This document shows, piece after piece, positions 58,331-64,000 of a stretch of 64,000 bases of DNA. The translations under genes were made by a program, and so were the position numbers. The stretch is from Coprinellus micaceus. Lineage: Eukaryota > Basidiomycota > Agaricomycetes > Agaricales > Psathyrellaceae. The notes beneath the pieces are model-generated. The model searched no databases. It worked only from the letters and a program-made list of their open reading frames with translations, and was not told the DNA's origin. Numbering within the stretch: the first letter of the stretch is position 1; every line of letters begins with the position of its first letter. The stretch is taken from contig OX596342.1 in the NCBI GenBank assembly GCA_951394405.1, positions 248,001 through 312,000 of the forward strand, read 5' to 3'.

Positions 58331-59695
58331 GTTCCTTGTTTCGCTCGCAGAATTTGGAATGCCTGGGTGTACGCGTGTACAAGTGTCGACGAAAGGATGT
58401 GTACGGCAGTGAGTATATTCAACAGATAAGAAAGGGAGTTCTGTTGCCGCCACCCACGGCCGCAAGCTGCTGGACACCAGGGGCTCCGTGTCTCGTCCCT
58501 GGCCTCTAGACCGAGGCTTCGGGGTCTCCTTGAAGTGCCAATAAACAAGTATTTTGAAAGGGTTGCAGGTGGCGACGAGGATGTAGCCGATGAGAGAAGG
58601 AGCGACCTCAGATGGGGCCTCCCACCTGGAGACTGCCGTGAGGTGCAGAAGACGAGATCTCGAGCGAGCGAAGCATAGATTTCCGCAGGATTTCAACCAG
58701 AGACCACCACCAATGAGCATTCTGTCGTACAGGTAAACCTTCACAGATGCCTACAGAGAAGAATTCAAAGGCAAGGCATCTCCAGTGGCGATGAACGGTA
58801 GTGCGTTGAGTACCAGTGGCAGGCAAAGCAGATGCACTTTGCACAGTGCACTGTCCAGTGAGACTTGAGCCGAAGGCGTTGAATGAGAATAAGGGGGACA
58901 CTAGCATGCAATGAAGTGGACGTGGCGGCACTTTCAAGGAGCCCAGTCTGAGGAGTTTGGTGGTTGCTGAAAAAGAGCTATCGGCTTCATTCGATGCCGA
59001 ACTAAGCGCCCGGCAATTGCCGCGACGTCCCACTGGGGAGTGTGATTTGCACCTTCAAAAAGTAAGCTCAACCACCACGATCTCTTGCTCTCGGCGGCGT
59101 TGAGTTGCGTCGATGCCACAACGCAAGTCCCTAGCGAGCGCAGCGCTACGGCGTGAACACTGTTTGGAAACTTTGGAACAACTTCAAGGTAGTCTGCAAA
59201 TTCCTCTAGATCTATAGGGGACTAACCCTGATCTCGAAACGACAGGATGGGCTTATTCATGGTACCTTCATAGAAACCTCAGCCCAAAGAAGGAGAAGGT
59301 TCGAGAGAGGTCGCCTAGTAACGCGCGCTCGAAAGCGAAAGCATGGCGCCATAAGGTGCTGACGTAGGCGCAGTAGCGTGGTCACCTGGTGGCCAGAGCG
59401 CAGTTCTAATCCCCCCGCACTCACCCAAACGCGCCTCTCAGGAGCTCTCAACGTGGCAGCTGACCTCTAGCCATGGTGTAGATTCTTACTAATATCAAAA
59501 ACAGGTACACATCTCGACGGGCTGCGTACGGAAGATTGGCAAGGGCGAAGTTGCCGTTGGTACACGGAATCATTGGCCGAGCGCCTCCTTCAGGAGTGGG
59601 CAAACTCTCAGTGCAGGGCATGCTATATAAACCGAAGATGGGTCCACCCAACTATCACATAACAACCCCCCCCCCCAATATATACTCAGAACAGC
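58331..59695. other. intergenic region and promoter of NmrA-like gene E
   Basis: No gene was recognised between 58331 and about 59550. A TAAGCGCCC word is at 59003. Near the end a TATATAA box (59624-59630) and a run of about 11 C (59666-59676) precede the start of gene E. Confidence 0.45.
59624..59676 (+). promoter_or_regulatory. TATA box and C-tract of NmrA-like gene E
   Basis: TATATAA at 59624-59630, 66 bp before the ATG, followed by an uninterrupted run of about 11 C in the leader. Confidence 0.6.
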
Positions 59696-60664
59696 ATGGC
59701 TACACTCATCCTCGGCGGCGGCAGCCAGGTTGGCCTTCGACTGGCGGAACTGCTCGGTGAAGCAGGGAAGCCTGTCATCTTTGGGTCTCGTTCAGGCGCC
59801 CGTATCCCCGAAGGCATCCCTTCAGTCAAGTTCGACTGGGATGATCCGAGCAGCTTCGACACAGCATTTGCCTTGGGTCAGAAGATCGACTACGTCTACT
59901 TCCTCGGATCCCGGGACTACGACCCCCTTGTCAAGGCCAAGCCGTTCATCGACCTGGCTGTCACCAAGGGGGTCAAGCGATTTGTTATCCTCTCCGCGGG
60001 AGGTGACCACAACGAGAAAGGCCCTGGCTCGAAGGAGATGGGCAAGGTTCATACCTACTTGGATGAGCAGGGTTTTGACTACGTTGCTCTGCGACCGACA
60101 TGGTTCTCAGGTACGCCGTTCATCCTTTTAGCATGCTGATCTCCTTACTGAATATCGTGCGTTCAGAGAACTTGTCTCGCTACTATGCATACGGGGTCAA
60201 GGCAGATAGTCTGATCGAGAACACTGTCGAGAAGGGCCCCGTCGGATTCATCGCAGTCGAGGACATCGCCCAGACTGCTTTCAAAGCCATCACGGATATC
60301 GAGTCCCTGCCTAACAGGGAGCCCATCCTCATAGGACCTGAGCTCGTCTCGTACCAGGACGTAAGTTCCATCCTCTATTTCAGCCAGTGATCGTGTGCTA
60401 ACCATACGATGCAACTCGCAGGTTGCAGCTATCCTGACTGAAGTTCTTGGTCGTGAGATCACGTACAAGGTCATATCGGTTGAAGAGAAGATCAAGCGCT
60501 ACGCGCATATTGGACTCCCAGAGGAGTTCGCTAAGGTTTTGGCTCAGATTGAGAAGTCCCTCGACGACGGCTTCGATGTGAAGCTTGCTGCGGACCCAAG
60601 GGCTCTCAGGGGAAAACTTGGGATTAGGGAGTGGATCGAGAAGAATAAGGCTGCTTTCGTTTAA
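59696..60664 (+). CDS. NmrA/EasG-like NAD(P)-binding protein, gene E
   Basis: The ATG at 59696 (MATLILGGGSQVGLRLAELL) begins exons 59696-60110, 60167-60360 and 60422-60664, giving 283 residues. The glycine-rich loop is GGGSQVG; FGSRSGARIPEG, PFIDLAVTKGVKRFVILSA and the ending GIREWIEKNKAAFV are as in genes B and C. It is separated from the B-C pair by the broken gene D and the F-box relic, so the array has been rearranged. The very high similarity to gene B points to a later duplication. Function as for gene A: NAD(P)-dependent reductase-like protein with unknown substrate. Confidence 0.9.
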
Positions 60665-60829
60665 CTTCCGAGTGTAAATTTATCTACATGACGTTCAACA
60701 GTCCAATTAAACGCCGTACCTTGAGATAACTTATAGCACCTCCGGTCTAGTATCAGAGAACAAATAGGATACCAGGGGATGAATGGGAAGTGCCGCTACG
60801 AACCGAAGAACCGACGCAATTGAAATTGA

Positions 60830-62402
60830 CTACCACTCGGTGTTGTAGGAAATCATTGCTTCATCTTCAGAAGAACTTGAGTCGCCGCCGTAAAGCGTCG
60901 CCAAGAAATGAGCTGCCTCCCCTGCTTCCTCCCAGCCACGCGAACCAGGGTCCATCTCCATCCACATCGTCACATTCCTCTCATCCACCTTCCCCACATG
61001 GCGCTCGAATATTATCTCTCCGGTCTCTACAAACTTCTGAACGACCTGCACAAAATCCCGCTCGTCATCGACGTCGGAAGGTTTGTCGCCCCAAACAACG
61101 ACCTTGCGGATACGCAAAGTCGGGTGGGGTCTAGAAGTTCGAACTTCAAGAAGGTTTTGAAGGCCCGATGCAGGTATCCAATACGACCCCAGGCCCTGTT
61201 CTTCGGGTACCCAAGAAACCAAAACCAGTGTGTGCAAACGGGGAAGGATGGTTTCATATGCCTCCAGAAGCTGGAGTGTCTTGCGATACGAGGCGTCGAT
61301 GAAGAGATGGAGGGTGCGCACGGTGGGTACGGATTTGAGGAGAGTTTCCAAGATATCAGGATCGATCGAGTCCACGTGTATCGAGAGGAACTCGAGTTTC
61401 TTGAACGTCCGGAGCTTGGCAAAGAACCGGTCTGCGTGACCCCCCAGAGTTTCCGCCTCCATCGCGGTGAGGCGTAATGTCCGAACGTTCGGAAAGTCGA
61501 CCTTGTCGAATAAACCGAGGTATCCGATCTCCCACTCAAAACTGAGAGCGAGGGTGGTGACAGTATCCATGACTATAAAGTCCAGTCCGGGCGGCTCCTC
61601 CCATGCTCCGTTCGCCACCTGCTCTGTGTCCTCCTCTGTGACATCCAGGCCTAGCCAATGCAGCTGGGGCTTTTGCTTGATGATGTGTTGCGTGAACAGG
61701 GTTGTGCAGGGGCTGTACCCATCGCAGTCGAGGAAATGCGTGAGCTGACTCCAAGGAAGGACGAAACGCGGATTGTCAGAATCGCCAAGGAATGTGGTGT
61801 CCAGGACGACACGACGCAGGGCAGGGGCATCTCGGAACGCCACCACTGGCCTTTCCCCATCATTCTCTCCTGAATGGACCATGCAGAATACAAGGCTCTG
61901 GAGAGAAGGGAATAGGTCGGATCGGATACCTTCTAGCTGACCGATTGGAATTGCGAGGAGAACCAGACGGGTCAGGGATGCTAGGGAGGGCTGGATAATG
62001 CGGATTAGGAAGGAGTTTATGGTGACGTCTTCCAGCTCTAGGATCTCGGTCCTCAGCATCAGATTGAGGGGTGCAGATTGGGAGCGAGCCAGTGCGGCCC
62101 TAAAGCTTTTGACGGTTCGTTGGTATGCTTTGTGGTTCTTCCACACTTCCGTAGATGGCGAGAGTTTCACCCAGCACCACAACAATGGAAAGCCGAGTGC
62201 GACAGCTCTCCAGCGTTTACACACTAGAGTCAAGACGGTTGGCGGCTTAGAGGGCTCTGGTGTGGTTTCCCAGCGGTTCGAAGGTAAACAGTGCAAAAAT
62301 ACCTCGCAGAGCAGGTCGTCCGGGAGAGTGTCGAAAGGACATGCTGGGTAGCGATGAGTGATCAACGCGATGGTAACCAAGAGCAGACGCCGTACCAGCC
62401 AT
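60830..62402 (-). CDS. F-box protein, second subfamily
   Basis: The frame from 62380 down to the stop at 60830 encodes about 510 residues. They begin with an F-box (FDTLPDDLLCEVFLHCLPS, then LTLVCKRWRAVALGFPLLW) and continue with LRR-like blocks (SLTRLVLLAIPIGQLEG, DFPNVRTLRLTAMEAE, VRTLHLFIDASY). They end with a conserved module, RIRKVVVWGDK ... VTMWMEMDPGSRGWEE, and an acidic tail. No ATG opens the long frame directly. The ATG at 62400-62402 (MAGTASAL) joins in frame only if a 34-nt intron, GTTACC to CCCAG, is removed. That is very short, so the start is uncertain. The protein is probably an SCF adaptor. It is paralogous to the partial gene at 62695 and the relic at 57918, and distinct from the F-box group at 5377-9269 and 24669. 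Confidence 0.85.
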
Positions 62403-62694
62403 TATTTCGCACCTAGGGTGAAGCTTTGAGGATTTGGGGGGTTATGTCCGACGATGTGGGTGATGGTCGTCGAGACAAAGCAGGTTTGAGGTTCGGCTGC
62501 TTCGATATCTCCGACGAATCTAAGCGCCGCTCAAAAAACAAGGTAAGCGCCCGTGCCAGCCGGTAGACAAGGGGGAAAAGATATCACGTCGTGTCACGTT
62601 ATACACTCAAATCTAAGTAAAGAGGAGCCGCATCACGAAGAAGGTAAGAGATCTTAAAGTGAAGATATCATGTCATCTAGATCGCCAGGCACTG
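62403..62694. other. intergenic region with two TAAGCGCC words
   Basis: It lies between two minus-strand F-box genes and holds the promoter of the first. It contains TAAGCGCCG at 62521 and TAAGCGCCCG at 62544, only 23 bp apart. Confidence 0.5.
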
Positions 62695-64000
62695 CTAAAA
62701 GCTCAAAAGTTTCTGAGTCACTCCAGTTTCCTCCCATCCATGCGACGCAGAATCCATTTCCATCCATATTGCCTTCCCCATATCCTCCATCTTCCCGCCA
62801 ACGTGGCGCTCGAACACCATGTCACCGCCGTCTACAAACATCTGGATAACCTTCACAAACTCCCGCTCATCCCCCACGTCAAAAGGCATGCCACCCCATA
62901 CAACTATCCTCCGAATATGGGAAGTCGGGTGAATGCCAGGAGTCCGAGCTTTGAGGAGGCGTTGAAGGGGGTGTGCAGGAATCGTGCTCTGCATATATCC
63001 ATAGATTCCATGCACGTGGGACTCCAGAACCAGTGTATGCAAATGGGGGATAAGGTCTCCTTTGGCTTCCAGAAGTTGGAACGCCTCTTCATATGAGCCC
63101 GAAATGGAAAGATGGAGGGTGTGTGCAGTGGGTGTGGATTCGAATAGGGATTCCAATTCTCTGCCACCGATCCAGTTGACGGCCAGGGAGAGAAGTTCCA
63201 CCTTATTGAATGTCTGAAGTCTGGCGAAGAATCGGACTTGATAGTCCCCCAGGTCCTCCAAGTTCCCCCGCACCGCCTCAAGTCTTAGGGTCCGGACATG
63301 CGGAAAGTCAACTTTATCAAACAGGCTAGGGTACGCCACGCTGTCCCCGAAGTCAAGAGCGAGGGTAGTGACACTATCCATGACCGTAAAATCCGGTCCC
63401 GGCGCCAGGTTCCATTCTCCGTTTTCACTCAGGAGGGCCACTTCCCCCCACATGAGCCTCAGGCTGAGCCATCGGAGGTTTGGGCTCTGGGTGATGAGGC
63501 GCTGCGTGAATAGGCGGTTAGAATTGCTGTGCTCGTCGCAGTCGAGGAAGTGGGTGAGTTGGTGCCAAGGAAGGATGAAACTCGGAGCGTCACCGTCAGG
63601 GGTGAACGGGAATGTGGTGTCCAGAGCGACACGGCGCAGGGAAGGGGTGTCTTGGAATGCCACCACAGGCTTGATCGTAGCAGGTTCACCCCCCATCATA
63701 ATGGCCTTGCAGTACACGAGGCTTTCCAGGGCGTGAAACTGGCCTGATGGGAGGGAATCCATCATGGAGAGGGGGATCTGGTGGAGAACCAAATGCGTCA
63801 GGGAACTGGTGGTAGAACGAAGCAGGTTCGACAGGAAGGAGGGGGCTAGGGCTCTCAGAAATCGATGCTCGCTGGTTACCATCAGGCTGAGAGGCGCTGA
63901 TTGTGAGCGTTTAAGGACGTTCCAGAAGCGTTCCATAGTCTGCACAACTACTCCCTTATCCCTCCAGATACACCCCAAAACAGGGAGTCGCATCCAGCAC
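62695..64000 (-). CDS. F-box protein, second subfamily (N-terminus beyond window)
   Basis: The open minus-strand frame runs from the right window edge to the stop at 62695-62697. It shares the C-terminal plan of the gene at 60830: SQSAPLSLMV, PVVAFQDTPSLRRVALDTTF, PWHQLTHFLDCDEHS, DFTVMDSVTTLALDF, DFPHVRTLRLEAV, HIRRIVVWGG and AIWMEMDSASHGWEE. The F-box itself would lie beyond position 64000, so no start is assigned. No frameshift or stop was seen in about 430 codons, so it appears functional. The two genes form a tandem pair on the same strand. Confidence 0.85.
   Translation of the reverse strand, partial: CWMRLPVLGCIWRDKGVVVQTMERFWNVLKRSQSAPLSLMVTSEHRFLRALAPSFLSNLLRSTTSSLTHLVLHQIPLSMMDSLPSGQFHALESLVYCKAIMMGGEPATIKPVVAFQDTPSLRRVALDTTFPFTPDGDAPSFILPWHQLTHFLDCDEHSNSNRLFTQRLITQSPNLRWLSLRLMWGEVALLSENGEWNLAPGPDFTVMDSVTTLALDFGDSVAYPSLFDKVDFPHVRTLRLEAVRGNLEDLGDYQVRFFARLQTFNKVELLSLAVNWIGGRELESLFESTPTAHTLHLSISGSYEEAFQLLEAKGDLIPHLHTLVLESHVHGIYGYMQSTIPAHPLQRLLKARTPGIHPTSHIRRIVVWGGMPFDVGDEREFVKVIQMFVDGGDMVFERHVGGKMEDMGKAIWMEMDSASHGWEETGVTQKLLSF

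Noticed and set aside
52185..60664. An ergot alkaloid biosynthetic cluster
   Set aside because: Only EasG-like folds are present; no dimethylallyltryptophan synthase, P450 or other pathway gene was seen in the window.

Overview
The window is nuclear DNA of a filamentous basidiomycete, most likely an Agaricomycete. The genes are split by many short GT-AG introns, mostly 50-65 nt. The gene content also fits: lineage-expanded F-box/leucine-rich proteins, BTB and MYND proteins, a seven-transmembrane family, and an AA9 lytic polysaccharide monooxygenase with a fungal cellulose-binding module (CBM1). No bacterial or organellar signature, tRNA or rRNA gene was found.

Layout. 1-2428 holds the 3' part of a HUL5/UBE3C-type HECT ubiquitin ligase. 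2736-5116 is a MYND zinc-finger gene with doubtful reading-frame integrity. 5377-9269 holds two F-box/LRR copies on the minus strand; one is a pseudogene carrying a premature stop and a ~255 bp insertion with inverted ends. 9895-11059 and 17844-19547 are BTB-type genes, separated by 6.8 kb without convincing genes. After another 5 kb gene-poor stretch with decayed repeats comes an F-box gene (24669-26384).

26678-38009 is the most distinctive part. Four genes for secreted proteins are built from the same six-cysteine module, C-x(4,5)-C-x(2)-C-x(13,17)-C-x(2)-C-x-C. Two are long multi-module proteins (6 and 12 modules). Two are short proteins with two modules joined to a CBM1. An AA9-CBM1 monooxygenase lies in the middle of the group. 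I do not recognise the module as a named family. The setting suggests extracellular proteins acting on or near cellulose.

39532-50939 holds two seven-transmembrane paralogues sharing a 13-nt micro-exon, a relic of a third copy, an MFS sugar transporter, a YPT35-like PX protein, and two inverted-repeat DNA transposons with clean target-site duplications. One of these is a textbook hAT-type end. 52185-60664 is an array of four intact and one broken NmrA/EasG-like NAD(P)-binding genes with an invariant exon pattern (415 and 194 nt first exons). 57918-64000 contains a second F-box subfamily: one relic, one complete gene and one gene cut by the window end.

Functional reading. Plant-biomass attack (AA9, CBM1 proteins, hexose transporter) and ubiquitin-linked recognition (HECT ligase, F-box and BTB proteins) are both represented. 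Otherwise the window looks like a duplication-prone, transposon-rich accessory region. Exon structures and homology calls were made by reading the sequence; no alignment or search was run.
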